A stretch of DNA of 64,000 nt from Niallia sp. NCCP-28 (GTDB lineage Bacteria; Bacillota; Bacilli; Bacillales; Cytobacillaceae), in contig NZ_BQYJ01000002.1 of the NCBI RefSeq assembly GCF_023168165.1, positions 682,001 through 746,000 of the forward strand. The letters run 5' to 3'. This document shows, piece after piece, positions 16,257-25,947 of this stretch. The stretch's first letter is position 1, and each line of letters begins with the position of its first letter. A program made the translations under genes and the position numbers. The notes below the pieces were generated by a model. That model was given only the letters and a program-made list of their open reading frames with translations. It did no database searches and was not told the DNA's origin.

Positions 16257-19200
16257 ATGAATATGTTTTGGACAATTGAAAAATTAGAAAAAAGAATAGT
16301 AGAATTGGAAACATACAGATATAAACAGGTAAAAGAGATTTCTTCCTTTCAGATGCAGCTGGATGCAGAGGGGGATGTAGGGACTAAACCCCCAAATAAA
16401 GGAGAATGGGAAGAAATTAAATTGCAGGAAAGATGGGCGGGAAGAGATAAATATTTATGGCTATTTGCAGAAGTGGAGATTCCAAAAGAATGGACTAATC
16501 AAACAATTGTTGGCGTATTTGATTTTGGTATTACAGGCGGGGGAAATAACTCGAGTTTTGAGTCTTTGCTGTATGTAAATGGAGAACCCTACCAAGGGGT
16601 GGATATGAATCATCAAGAAGTATTTCTTCCAAAAGAATTAGCCGGCAAGAAAGTACAGCTTACTTTCCGCTTATGGTCTGGCTTAGAAGGTGGAGGCAAA
16701 CCTACTATTCAGGAACATAAACTAAATAAAGCATATATTTCTTTGTTAGATGAGGAAGCAGATGATTTATATTATACTTCAAAGGCTGTATTGGAAACGA
16801 TTAAATATCTGCCAGAAACACAGCCTGAAAGACAATTGCTTTTAAAGGCATTGGATAAAGCATTTTTATTCATTGATTGGTCCATCGGTGATTCAATAGA
16901 ATTTTATCAAACAATAAATGAGGCAAATCAATATTTGCAGACAGAAATAGACAAAATGCCCAAAAACTATCCCGTAACTGTTCAAGCAATCGGCCATACA
17001 CATATTGATGTAGCATGGCTATGGAGATTAAAACATACAAGAGAAAAAGCAGCCAGGTCTTTTTCAACTGTGCTGCGGCTGATGGAGAAGTTTCCTGATT
17101 ATGTGTTTTTGCAAACTCAGCCTCAGCTCTATGAATATATAAAAAATGATTATCCAGAGATTTATAGTCAAATGAAAAAACGTATAGACGAAGGGCGTTG
17201 GGAAGCAGATGGTGCAATGTGGCTGGAAGCAGACTGTAATTTAACATCTGGTGAGTCGCTTGTTCGACAACTGCTTTTGGGAACAGCATTTTTTCGGAAG
17301 GAATTTGGAAGGGAATGTGAATACTTATGGCTGCCGGATGTTTTTGGATATAGCTGGGCACTGCCGCAAATTCTCAGTAAATCAGGAATAAAAACATTTA
17401 TGACTACAAAGATAAGCTGGAGTCAGTATAATAAAATGCCCCATGATACTTTTAAATGGCGAGGCATAGATGGCACTGAAATACTGACACATTTTATAAC
17501 AACACCAGAAGATGAGTATTGGTTTTACACATATAATGGAAAAATCACTCCTCGAACAGTCAAAGGAATATGGGAGGCTTACCGGGATAAATCAGTGAAT
17601 CAAGAACTGCTTCTGTCATATGGCTACGGTGATGGAGGCGGTGGAGTAAATCGAGAAATGCTGGAAATGAGAAGAAGATTAGATAAAATGCCTGGTCTTC
17701 CAAAAGTTAAAACAGGCAGAGCAGATGAATATTTTAAGCGCTTGCATGAAACGGTGGATTCGACAGATCAATATGTACATACATGGGACGGAGAATTATA
17801 TCTAGAATACCATCGTGGAACATATACCTCGCAAGCACACAATAAACGAATGAATCGAAAAATGGAACTGTTGTTAAGAGAAGCAGAATGGATAAATTCA
17901 TTAAATTGTGCAATCCAGAAAAATTGGTCGCTTTACCCAAAACAAAAATTGGAGGACAGCTGGAAAATTGTTTTAAGAAATCAGTTTCATGATATCATAC
18001 CAGGTTCTTCTATAAGAGAAGTTTATGAAGACAGTAAAATAGAATATAAGGAAGCCGAAGAATTAGCCTATGGGGAATGGGCAAATGGCGCTGATGCTTT
18101 AGTGACGGATAAAGAAAATGCTTTTACAGTTTTTAATTCTTCTACATTTGCAAGAAATGATCTGTTGGAAATTAGGGAAGATATAGGATTTGATATTCAG
18201 TGGATTGATAATAATGGAAAACTCTTAGAAGCAGAACGAACTGCTGATAAAACATGGTTAATTAATGTGAAAAATCTGCCTGCAACGGGAATTACAACTA
18301 TTCATTGTCAACAAGGAAAACAAGAGCTTGAATCAAAATTTACGTATGGTCAAAATGAGCTTGCAACACCATTTTACCGGATAAGATGGAATGAAAAAGG
18401 CCAATTAACCGAATTATTGGATAAAGAAAACAACAGAGATATATTGGCTCAAGACTCGAGGGGGAACGTACTGCAAGTATTTGAGGATAAGCCGATGCAA
18501 TATGATGCTTGGGATATCGATATTTATTATCAGCAAAAGATGCGTGAAGTCAATGAACTAATACATGTGGAATTAATCGAAAATAGTTCGTTGCGTTCTA
18601 TTGTACAATTTAAATGGAAATATCAAAATTCATTTATTGTTCAGAACATGACAGTATATTCGACAAATCGCAGAATAGACTTTCAAACAAATTTAAAATG
18701 GAATGAACAAGATCAGTTGCTGAAAGTTGCTTTTCCAGTAGCTATTAGAGCAACGGAAGCAACATATGATATCCAATATGGAAATGTAAAAAGGCCGACT
18801 CATTGGAATACTAGCTGGGATTATGCTCGCTTTGAGTCGGTTGGACATCAATGGGTCGATTTATCGGAAAGGGGATATGGCGTAAGCTTATTAAATGATT
18901 GTAAATACGGACATGATATTAAGGACAATGTAATAAGGCTTACTTTACTAAAATCAGCAACTTATCCTGATATTACCCAAGATCAAGGAGAACATCAATT
19001 CACCTATAGCCTCTTGCCACACAAAGATAGTTGGATAGAAGGAAATACAGTGGAAGAAGCATGGAATTTGAATAATCCTTTAACTTATACAAAAGGTTGT
19101 GCTAGAAAGGATATATCATTCTTTGCTGTAGATAAGTATAATGTATTAATAGATGCAATAAAAAAAGCGGAAGATGGCGATAAACTTATTGTAAGATTGC

Positions 19201-19376
19201 ATGAATTTACTGGTGCTAGAACAAATGTTACGTTGAAGAGCGATTTAAACATTGAATTTATAGAAGAGTGCGATTTGATGGAGCGGGCTATTGGAGAAAA
19301 GAAGGGTATAAATGAATTGGAATTTTCTATTAAACCTTATGAAATTAAAACGTTTATTATAACTTTTAAGAAATAA
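16257..19376 (+). CDS. Glycoside hydrolase family 38 alpha-mannosidase
   Basis: A 1039-residue cytosolic enzyme (no signal peptide) that removes alpha-linked mannose. GH38 signs: GHTHIDVAWLWRLKHTREKA with zinc ligands His249 and Asp251 (numbered from 16257), LPDVFGYSWALPQIL with the likely nucleophile Asp361, and QFHDIIPGSS with a further metal-site His578/Asp579. The C-terminal half is the beta-sandwich GH38 C region. Length fits the long (about 1000-residue) GH38 group rather than the 880-residue MngB type. AAGGAGG at 16246-16252 serves ATG 16257 or ATG 16263; TTG 16242 overlaps that site and is unlikely. Substrate enters through the adjacent importer. Confidence 0.92.
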   Translation: MNMFWTIEKLEKRIVELETYRYKQVKEISSFQMQLDAEGDVGTKPPNKGEWEEIKLQERWAGRDKYLWLFAEVEIPKEWTNQTIVGVFDFGITGGGNNSSFESLLYVNGEPYQGVDMNHQEVFLPKELAGKKVQLTFRLWSGLEGGGKPTIQEHKLNKAYISLLDEEADDLYYTSKAVLETIKYLPETQPERQLLLKALDKAFLFIDWSIGDSIEFYQTINEANQYLQTEIDKMPKNYPVTVQAIGHTHIDVAWLWRLKHTREKAARSFSTVLRLMEKFPDYVFLQTQPQLYEYIKNDYPEIYSQMKKRIDEGRWEADGAMWLEADCNLTSGESLVRQLLLGTAFFRKEFGRECEYLWLPDVFGYSWALPQILSKSGIKTFMTTKISWSQYNKMPHDTFKWRGIDGTEILTHFITTPEDEYWFYTYNGKITPRTVKGIWEAYRDKSVNQELLLSYGYGDGGGGVNREMLEMRRRLDKMPGLPKVKTGRADEYFKRLHETVDSTDQYVHTWDGELYLEYHRGTYTSQAHNKRMNRKMELLLREAEWINSLNCAIQKNWSLYPKQKLEDSWKIVLRNQFHDIIPGSSIREVYEDSKIEYKEAEELAYGEWANGADALVTDKENAFTVFNSSTFARNDLLEIREDIGFDIQWIDNNGKLLEAERTADKTWLINVKNLPATGITTIHCQQGKQELESKFTYGQNELATPFYRIRWNEKGQLTELLDKENNRDILAQDSRGNVLQVFEDKPMQYDAWDIDIYYQQKMREVNELIHVELIENSSLRSIVQFKWKYQNSFIVQNMTVYSTNRRIDFQTNLKWNEQDQLLKVAFPVAIRATEATYDIQYGNVKRPTHWNTSWDYARFESVGHQWVDLSERGYGVSLLNDCKYGHDIKDNVIRLTLLKSATYPDITQDQGEHQFTYSLLPHKDSWIEGNTVEEAWNLNNPLTYTKGCARKDISFFAVDKYNVLIDAIKKAEDGDKLIVRLHEFTGARTNVTLKSDLNIEFIEECDLMERAIGEKKGINELEFSIKPYEIKTFIITFKK

Positions 19377-19392
19377 GTAGAATACTTTAGCT

Positions 19393-19430
19393 GCCCTTTA
19401 AGTATTGTCCATATACTTAAAGGGCTTATT
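19393..19430 (+). terminator. Hairpin between mannosidase and regulator
   Basis: GCCCTTTAAGTAT (19393-19405) pairs perfectly with ATACTTAAAGGGC (19413-19425), followed by a weak T-rich stretch. It may lower, rather than stop, transcription into the regulator gene. Confidence 0.6.
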
Positions 19431-19450
19431 AAATATTTGAGGTGATGCAA

Positions 19451-20572
19451 GTGAAGGCTTTGTATGAACAAGTATATTCAGCGATAAAGAAGGATATTTT
19501 TTCTGGAAAATACAAGGTTGGCGAAAGAGTACCATCAGAAAAAGAGTTATCCGAACATTTTAAAGTAAGCAGAATCACAAGCAAAAAGGCATTAGAATCT
19601 TTGGAAAAGGATGGAATTGTCTATCGGCAGAAGGGAAAGGGAACCTTTGTATCAGAAAACTGGGAAAATGCATTGCTTGCTAAAACCAAACAAAAAAAAC
19701 CTTTAATAGGACTTATATTAACTAATTTTGATGATACTTATGGAAGCAAAATAATTTCCAGTATAGAAAATGCAACCTCTGGCACTGCTTTTGTTATTTT
19801 AAAACGTTCTTTTGGTTCTCCAAAAAAAGAGGAGCAAATCTTAAAAGAACTATTGTCTATTGCAGTAGATGGCATTATTATCTATCCAGCACAAGCAGAA
19901 CATTACAGTTCGGAAATACTGAAAATGGTCGTGGATAAGTTTCCTTTTGTATTGATTGATAGATCATTTAAAGGAGTCGCCGCTTCTTCTGTATCTACTG
20001 ATAATGTAGAAGCGGCAAAAAAAGGGGTTGAATATCTATTTGGATTAGGTCATAAAAATATAGGCATTATTTCTCCAAATGAAATGGGGACGACGACACT
20101 GCAGGATAGATTTAGAGGCATTGTAGAAGCTTATGCTGAAAAAGAATTAATTGTAAATAAGAATTTGTGGTGTACAAGTATAAAAAGTACTTTGCCTGAA
20201 CCAAAAAGTGCGCAAGAAGAAGATATTAAAGAAATAGAAAGATATATAACAAATAATTCGTCATTAACAGCATTATTTGCTTTTGAATATAATATAGCCC
20301 GTTTGGCGCATCAGGCTGTTAATAATTTAGGATTACATGTCCCTAAAGATATTTCTATTATATGTTTTGATGAGCCTGCCCTGACTATAGGAAGCTGGAA
20401 CTTTACGCGACTTGTACAGAATGAAGAAGAAATCGGAGAGATTGCTATTAAATATTTAATGGATATGATTAATGGTGATGATACTATTAAACAAAAGAAA
20501 CTATCAGTGTCCTTAATTGTTGGAGACTCAACTGATTCTGTTTCTGAGAAAGTGGATAAATACCCTCGCTAA
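19451..20572 (+). CDS. GntR/LacI-type regulator (AraR-like architecture)
   Basis: The 373-residue protein joins a GntR winged helix (ALYEQVYSAIKKDIFSGKYK, RVPSEKELSEHFKVSRITSK, GIVYRQKGKGTFVS; residues 3-68) to a LacI/periplasmic-binding-type sensor (LIGLILTNFDDTYGSKIISS, SVSTDNVEAAKKGVEYLFGL GHKNIGII, DISIICFDEPA). AraR of B. subtilis has the same arrangement. It most likely represses the mannoside operon until the imported sugar binds; the palindrome at 12739-12759 is a candidate site. GTG 19451 is chosen because GAGGTG at 19439-19444 is 6 bases upstream and overlaps the earlier GTG and ATG. Last gene of the operon, after a hairpin. Confidence 0.88.
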   Translation: MKALYEQVYSAIKKDIFSGKYKVGERVPSEKELSEHFKVSRITSKKALESLEKDGIVYRQKGKGTFVSENWENALLAKTKQKKPLIGLILTNFDDTYGSKIISSIENATSGTAFVILKRSFGSPKKEEQILKELLSIAVDGIIIYPAQAEHYSSEILKMVVDKFPFVLIDRSFKGVAASSVSTDNVEAAKKGVEYLFGLGHKNIGIISPNEMGTTTLQDRFRGIVEAYAEKELIVNKNLWCTSIKSTLPEPKSAQEEDIKEIERYITNNSSLTALFAFEYNIARLAHQAVNNLGLHVPKDISIICFDEPALTIGSWNFTRLVQNEEEIGEIAIKYLMDMINGDDTIKQKKLSVSLIVGDSTDSVSEKVDKYPR

Positions 20573-20616
20573 TAGAAAGAAAGAAGTGGCCCTTTCTATT
20601 AGCGGGGGTATTTTTT
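20561..20616 (+). terminator. Intrinsic terminator of the mannoside operon
   Basis: A 19-bp stem (20561-20579 with 20592-20610, one G-U pair) and TTTTTT. The stop codon of the regulator is inside the left arm. Confidence 0.88.
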
Positions 20617-20628
20617 ATCTCTATTTAA

Positions 20629-20727
20629 TGTGGGCGGTGAGCCCGTTTTAAGGTTAGGAGAGAAGCAGAGCATCTAGGCAGGTAAAAACTTGCCCATACC
20701 CTCCACTACTGATGAATTTTAATTTTA
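20629..20727 (+). repeat. Dispersed repeat, family 2, degraded copy C
   Basis: GAGCCCGTTTTAAGG, CATCTAGGCAGGTAAAAACT TGCCC, CCACTACTGATGAATTTTA and TTTTAT appear in family 2 order but with many changes. The remaining gap to 21046 is AT-rich without a gene. Confidence 0.45.
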
Positions 20728-21046
20728 TTGCATTTTTGCTGAGGAAAGGGATTCTATCCAGAAATGCTCTGCGGGGAAACTGTAAATTGTTTTTCTTTTT
20801 TCAGTAAAAAGAAATGAAATAGGAAAAGCAATCTCTGTCCACTTTAAGGTTTTATTTATTTTGAAAAGGGAATAAACAAAGTAGAGTAATAGAAAGCTTA
20901 TTGTACAACCATTTTTGTTTAGATGGATAATTATAAAGTAAAGTTTAAGCAATAAATGCTTTAAGGTGCTATGAGAAATATCTTCTTGAAACAATTTTTA
21001 ATAAATCTTTTTTATCTTATCTAACTATCATAAAGGAGTTGTTAAA

Positions 21047-21319
21047 ATGAGCATTCCTTTAATAGAAAAACAAAGGCTAATAAATACCCAGTATGTAGCA
21101 GACCAGAAAATGCTGCGAAAGGAATTCTGTAAGTTAACAAGGATAAAAGTAGAAAAACATTGTATTAATGGTTCTGATTTAGCAGAATGGATAATTAAAA
21201 ATCAATCACCAGATCAGTTAAGAGAATTGGTTGCAATGATACACCTAATAAATAAACGCAAGGCTCCTTTACGACCCTTTTCGGAAACGATAGCAACTGG
21301 ATTGCTCTGCTGTAAATGA
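21047..21319 (+). CDS. Small protein of unknown function
   Basis: A 90-residue, basic, mostly helical protein starting MSIPLIEKQRLINTQYVADQ. AAAGGAG lies 8-10 bases before the ATG, and a terminator follows, so the gene looks real. It has three Cys (one in HCING, two in the terminal LLCCK) and no signal peptide or membrane segment. I do not recognise a family. Neighbours (mannoside regulator upstream, chemoreceptor on the other strand) give no clue. Confidence 0.6.
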   Translation: MSIPLIEKQRLINTQYVADQKMLRKEFCKLTRIKVEKHCINGSDLAEWIIKNQSPDQLRELVAMIHLINKRKAPLRPFSETIATGLLCCK

Positions 21320-21408
21320 TGTTAAGAAAAGTGAAGATATCCAGTAGGTCTATTTCCTTGTTTTTATTCCCGTTGCAATAGTTGTCTTTTATGAAGTAAA
21401 TGAATAGG

Positions 21409-21452
21409 AAGACCTCAAGTGCTGCTTCTAACTGCATACTAGAGGTCTTTTT
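21409..21452 (+). terminator. Intrinsic terminator of the small gene
   Basis: AAGACCTC (21409-21416) pairs with GAGGTCTT (21442-21449), then T5GTTT. Confidence 0.7.
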
Positions 21453-21543
21453 GTTTCTTTTTAAGCAAAGGGAATTACTTCAGCATACAATTAATATCCT
21501 GATTCAACAGACAGCAAGTTCCCCGTTAGCATTAGCCGCTATT

Positions 21544-23256
21544 TCATATCTTAAATCGTATAATTAATTTCTGAAGTTCTTCTGCCTTTTCAGCCAATGC
21601 GAGAGAAGAAGCATTGATCTCTTCCATAGAGGCTAATTGTTCCTGTGTGGCTGCAGAGATATTTTGCGTTTCTGCTGCTGCTGCTTGAGAAACAGAGAAG
21701 ACGGCATCTATTGATTGATTCAGCTGTCCTGTTCCACTAGATAATTGTGTGGCTGAAGCTGAAACACTTTCAATTTGCGCTGCTACTTCTTGGATTGAAT
21801 TTTCTATTTTTTCAAATGAATATCCTGCTTTTTGAACTACGCTCAGACCTTCCCCTACTACTTTGGTTGTTGTTCTCATGGATTCGTGTGTTAGATTGTT
21901 TTCGTTTTGAATAATCGTGATTAAATTAGCAATTTGCTGAGCTGAATTTGCTGACTGCTCAGCTAATTTTCTTACTTCATCTGCAACGACTGAAAACCCT
22001 TTGCCCTGTTCTCCGGCTCTTGCTGCTTCAATGGCTGCATTTAATGCCAGTAAATTAGTTTGAGCTGCAATGCTGGTTATCACTTCATTAATTTGTCCAA
22101 TTTCTTGTGAACGCTCATTAAGTGCTATAACTGATTTTGATAATCCCATTACATTTTCATTAATTAATTTCATTTGTTCCGCCACTTTTTGAATTACTTG
22201 ATTTCCTTCTCTGGACATTTTGGTTGTCTGAACTACAGAAGAAGAAGCCACTTCTGCATTATCAGCAATTAGTATAATATGGCTCGTTATTTCTTTGATT
22301 ACTTTCGAACTTTCTTCGGCACTGTGAACTTGGCTTTCAGAGCCAATAGCCAATTCCTGGATAGTAGAAGAAATATGTTCACTAGCTTTACTGCTTTCCT
22401 CCGCACTTGCACTTAGTTCTTCTGAAGAAGCGGCAACCAAATGGGAAGTTTCACTAACAGTTCTTATCATGCCATGTAAACTGTCTAGCATATTATTAAA
22501 AGAAGTAGTCAATAACCCGATTTCATCTTTTGATTGATAAGATCCTTTTGCCGTAAAATCTCCTTTTTCCCCTTTAGCCAGTGACAGCTGAATGGCCTGA
22601 ATGGGCTTTACAATCATTCGTGAAATGATTATTCCTGCTAAAATGGAGAGGATAAGCGAAATCAGAATAACTGTAATCAAAAGGATATTTGCTGTCTTTA
22701 CATCTTGTTTATTTTGCTTATCAATTTTTTTTGCAGCCTCTGTATTTAGAAGCATTAAGTCATCTAGTAATGCATTTACCGTTTGTCTTTGTTCTCTTAC
22801 TTGATTCGTATAAATAGTATACGCTTCTTTATTTTGATTTGATTGAGCCTTTTCAATTACAATTTGTCTGCTTTTTCGCAATTTAAGCATAGAATTTTTG
22901 TAGGCTTCAAATTTTGTTTTTTCTTCAGGAAGTAGTGCTATGTTTTCGTATTTACTAATCAGTTGATCTATTTCATCAATTCGTTGGTTGACACTATCAA
23001 TAAGTTCTTTATTTCTTGCTGGATCAGTAGCAATCATCATTTCAAGCGTACTCGCATCAAGTGCTCGGTTAAGCATTAATATTTTTCCTAGCCATTGAGT
23101 AGGAATTAATCTATCTTTGTACATAGATTCTGATTTTTGAGACATTTCCCTCATATATTGACTCCCTGCATAACCTACAATACCTAAAGAAAGCGCACTT
23201 ATAACAATGATAATTTGTAACTTATGAGAAATCTTTAAATTGCGTAATAATCTCAT
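21544..23256 (-). CDS. Methyl-accepting chemotaxis protein
   Basis: The 570-residue receptor has TM1 at about residues 11-31, an extracellular four-helix-bundle sensor (about 32-190; [20 protein letters not shown]), TM2 at about 190-213, a HAMP domain ([20 protein letters not shown]), and a cytoplasmic signalling coil with the conserved tip [37 protein letters not shown]. It feeds CheA/CheW. The small sensor bundle is of the 4HB_MCP kind, with ligands from amino acids to organic acids. The ATG at 23256 has AAAGGAG about 8 bases upstream. It is a single-gene unit. Confidence 0.93.
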   Translation of the reverse strand: MRLLRNLKISHKLQIIIVISALSLGIVGYAGSQYMREMSQKSESMYKDRLIPTQWLGKILMLNRALDASTLEMMIATDPARNKELIDSVNQRIDEIDQLISKYENIALLPEEKTKFEAYKNSMLKLRKSRQIVIEKAQSNQNKEAYTIYTNQVREQRQTVNALLDDLMLLNTEAAKKIDKQNKQDVKTANILLITVILISLILSILAGIIISRMIVKPIQAIQLSLAKGEKGDFTAKGSYQSKDEIGLLTTSFNNMLDSLHGMIRTVSETSHLVAASSEELSASAEESSKASEHISSTIQELAIGSESQVHSAEESSKVIKEITSHIILIADNAEVASSSVVQTTKMSREGNQVIQKVAEQMKLINENVMGLSKSVIALNERSQEIGQINEVITSIAAQTNLLALNAAIEAARAGEQGKGFSVVADEVRKLAEQSANSAQQIANLITIIQNENNLTHESMRTTTKVVGEGLSVVQKAGYSFEKIENSIQEVAAQIESVSASATQLSSGTGQLNQSIDAVFSVSQAAAAETQNISAATQEQLASMEEINASSLALAEKAEELQKLIIRFKI

Positions 23257-23621
23257 TTTAATCTCCTTTTTTTAATTAAGTCATTTTAGTAGAATAATAC
23301 TTCTATTGTATCGTCTGATACTTGTTCCATTTAAATATGATTTTTATTAAGGTAAATATTCCCTCGTTAAATTTCCTTGAATTATTTGTATTATAATCTT
23401 TTTGATGATTGTGTTTTTATTTTGAATTATTCCATATAAATTGGATATTGCCAGTAGTTCCTATTTTTAATAATTAGCAAAGATAAATGGCATTAGGAAG
23501 ATATTCTCCTTAAATGATTGCTTCGGAAAAATTAAAAATAAAAATGATAGGAAGTGTCTCAATTTCCGAATGGTTATCTGGATTTTTAGAAATATTAAAA
23601 AGGGGGTTATTGAATGGGTAA

Positions 23622-23958
23622 AGAGGCTGGGGCATAAGTATTCCAGTTAAATATAAACACAAATAATTATACGAAATTCACGTACAATTATTCGTGTTTA
23701 TTAAACTTTTAAAAGGGCGGTTTCAGTAAAGTTTGTTGTTATTACCCGCAGCCTGAATACTACAACTTCACTTTCCGTGGGGATCGCGCTGATCCGCGGA
23801 AAGGGAGTGTCTGTAGCGCAATGGAACGAATTAGTTTTTACACTTGACTATACGTAAAAACACGAGTAACCAAGAGTGCGAAAACAGCCTTTATTTTAAA
23901 GCTAACTTAGAGATTATTCGTCTTTACAGATTATCTAATTAGTTGTGTCCCGACCTCT
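23622..23958. repeat. Composite intergenic element with imperfect inverted ends
   Basis: Begins AGAGGCTGGGGCATAA and ends TTGTGTCCCGACCTCT, imperfect inverted repeats. Inside lies a family-1-like unit (GGGCGGTTTCAGTAAAGTTTG ... at about 23716, to GTGCGAAAACAGCC at about 23892) with its own hairpin (CTTTCCGTGGGGATC / GATCCGCGGAAAG). The 800-bp gap between chemoreceptor and exporter (23257-24061) contains this and AT-rich DNA but no gene. Confidence 0.6.
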
Positions 23959-24014
23959 ATTTTTGCTTCAGGTTCTTTTGCTGAAGAGATAACAATGATT
24001 TATTTATTAATGAA

Positions 24015-24064
24015 AAAAGTAGTTATTCTTAAGCAACTCTGCTTTAGAATAACTACTTTTTTTA
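24015..24064. terminator. Terminator of the DHA2 exporter
   Basis: AAAAAAGTAGTTATTCTTAA and TTTAGAATAACTACTTTTTT form a long stem with one mismatch; A and T runs make it bidirectional. It covers the exporter's stop codon. Confidence 0.85.
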
Positions 24065-25609
24065 GTTTTCCGCTAATTTATTTGTAGCAGAAGATTTGGT
24101 AGATGAAGTGTTTTTAGAATCTAAATCTTCTGCAGGAACAGCACGTTTCATAAAGAAGGATAGTACCAATGCGATGATTACAACCCCAACTGAGATTAAA
24201 AACGCATCATTTATTCCTTCAAGCATTGCTTTCATTGCAATTTGTTCTTTAGCAGCAGCAATTGCATCAGCAGTTGGCTGTGTTGTTGCATTGCTCATGG
24301 CTTTCATGGCATCAGCAGCAATTTCTTTAGCATGTGTTTCTGTTCTATTGGACATAATCGTAATTAGAATAGCAGAACCAATAGCTCCAGAAACTTGTGA
24401 TAGTGTATTATTCATTGCAGTGCCATGTGGATTTAAGCGTTGCGGCACTTGGTTTAGCCCATTTGTCATAACAGGCATCATAATCATAGACATGCCGAAC
24501 ATACGAATAGCATAGATAATCATTAATGTTGAATACGCTGTTGTCATCGTTAACTTGCTGAATGCGTAAGTTGTCCCGGCAGTTATGATTAATCCGATGA
24601 CAGCAAGCGCACGAGCGCCATATTTATCAAATAGCTTACCAGTGATTGGAGACATGATCCCCATAATAATAGCTCCCGGCAATAACAGTAATCCTGAATC
24701 GAAAGGAGAAATCCCTCTGATTGTTTGAATATATAAAGGCATTAACAGCATTCCTGAGAACATTGCTATATTCACCACAACAGAAATAGTTGCTGATAAT
24801 GCAAATAAAGGATACTTAAAGATTCTAAATTCAAGCATTGGATTAGGCATTTTTAATTGACGCAAGATAAATAGAACTAAAGAGACAATACCTACAATTA
24901 ATGGACCATATACATGGAAGCTGTCCCATCCTTTATCTCCAGCAGAACTAAAACCATACAATAATCCACCAAAACCTAAGCTTGATAAAAGTACAGATAG
25001 TTTATCTATTGTAATATCGATTTTCTCTTTTTTATCTTTTAATTTAAAGATAGCAAATAATAATACGATTGCGGCAATTGGTGCAACAATATGGAATAAT
25101 GTTTGCCAATCATAATGCTCTACTACATAACCAGATAATGTTGGACCGATTGCTGGTGCAAAAATCATTACTAAACCAAAAACACCCATCGCACTCCCAC
25201 GTTTCTCAACAGGAAAACTAGTTAACAGGAAGTTCATTAATACAGGCATCATGATGGCAGAACCAGATGCTTGAACCATGCGAGATGCCAGCATGGTAGG
25301 GAAGTTGCCAGAGAATCCTGCTACAATGGTTCCTAAAGTGAATAGAGACATCGCTATAATAAACAATCGGCGAATTGAATATTTTTGAATTAAAAATGCA
25401 GTCGTTGGAATCATTATTCCGTTTACAAGCATATAGCCAGTCACAAGCCATTGTCCTGTCGATTCGCTGATTCCAAAATCTTTCATAATGGAAGGCAGAG
25501 CAATATTTAGCAAGGTTGAGTTTAAAATTGCAACAAAAGCACCTGCCATTAGAATGGCGATAATGCCATATGGGGGTTTTTTTGTATGTTGTGTTTCCTT
25601 TTTATCCAT
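24062..25609 (-). CDS. Multidrug MFS exporter, 14-TM DHA2 (EmrB/QacA) type
   Basis: A 515-residue membrane protein. It shows the DHA2 start LMAGAFVAILNSTLLNIALP (about residues 16-35), WLVTGYMLVNGIMIPTTAFL, motif A as IQKYSIRRLFII, and motif C GVFGLVMIFAPAIGPTLSGY (about 142-161). It likely exports lipophilic drugs by proton antiport. The ATG at 25609 follows AAGGAGGAAAC on its strand. It is divergent from a TetR regulator, and its promoter contains an operator-like palindrome, so drug-induced derepression is likely. Confidence 0.9.
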   Translation of the reverse strand: MDKKETQHTKKPPYGIIAILMAGAFVAILNSTLLNIALPSIMKDFGISESTGQWLVTGYMLVNGIMIPTTAFLIQKYSIRRLFIIAMSLFTLGTIVAGFSGNFPTMLASRMVQASGSAIMMPVLMNFLLTSFPVEKRGSAMGVFGLVMIFAPAIGPTLSGYVVEHYDWQTLFHIVAPIAAIVLLFAIFKLKDKKEKIDITIDKLSVLLSSLGFGGLLYGFSSAGDKGWDSFHVYGPLIVGIVSLVLFILRQLKMPNPMLEFRIFKYPLFALSATISVVVNIAMFSGMLLMPLYIQTIRGISPFDSGLLLLPGAIIMGIMSPITGKLFDKYGARALAVIGLIITAGTTYAFSKLTMTTAYSTLMIIYAIRMFGMSMIMMPVMTNGLNQVPQRLNPHGTAMNNTLSQVSGAIGSAILITIMSNRTETHAKEIAADAMKAMSNATTQPTADAIAAAKEQIAMKAMLEGINDAFLISVGVVIIALVLSFFMKRAVPAEDLDSKNTSSTKSSATNKLAEN

Positions 25610-25733
25610 TTATGTTTCCTCCTTAATAAAATAAAACTACAATCAAAAGGAATTAATATTTCCCAATGACTGATTGAATGAACTGGTATGAACTATCAGT
25701 ACAATTTTTATACAATTGTTCTAGGCTTAAATA

Positions 25734-25762
25734 ATAATATACTGACGGTTCAGTTTTTGCAA
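25734..25762 (-). promoter_or_regulatory. Promoter of the DHA2 exporter with operator in the spacer
   Basis: On the minus strand TTGCAA (25762-25757) and TATTAT (25739-25734) are exactly 17 bp apart. ACTGACGGTTCAGT at 25741-25754 fills the spacer: 5-bp perfect arms, 4-bp centre. A TetR dimer here would block the promoter. Confidence 0.65.
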
Positions 25763-25947
25763 TAAAAAAATTTAGATAACCTAAAATACAAATTTTGTTT
25801 AAAAAATCAAATTTTCTAAATATCGTTAAACCTTGTTTTAAAAGGGTTTTCATAATATGATGAATGGACAAATATTGAATGTATTAAAGAAAGCCAGTAG
25901 TATTTGTTTTGAACAGGCAGTCTAATTTATCCTTAAGGTGATGGATG

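Noticed and set aside
16870-17361. 163-codon minus-strand frame within the alpha-mannosidase gene
   Set aside because: Lies wholly under conserved GH38 motifs, with no start signal or recognisable domain.
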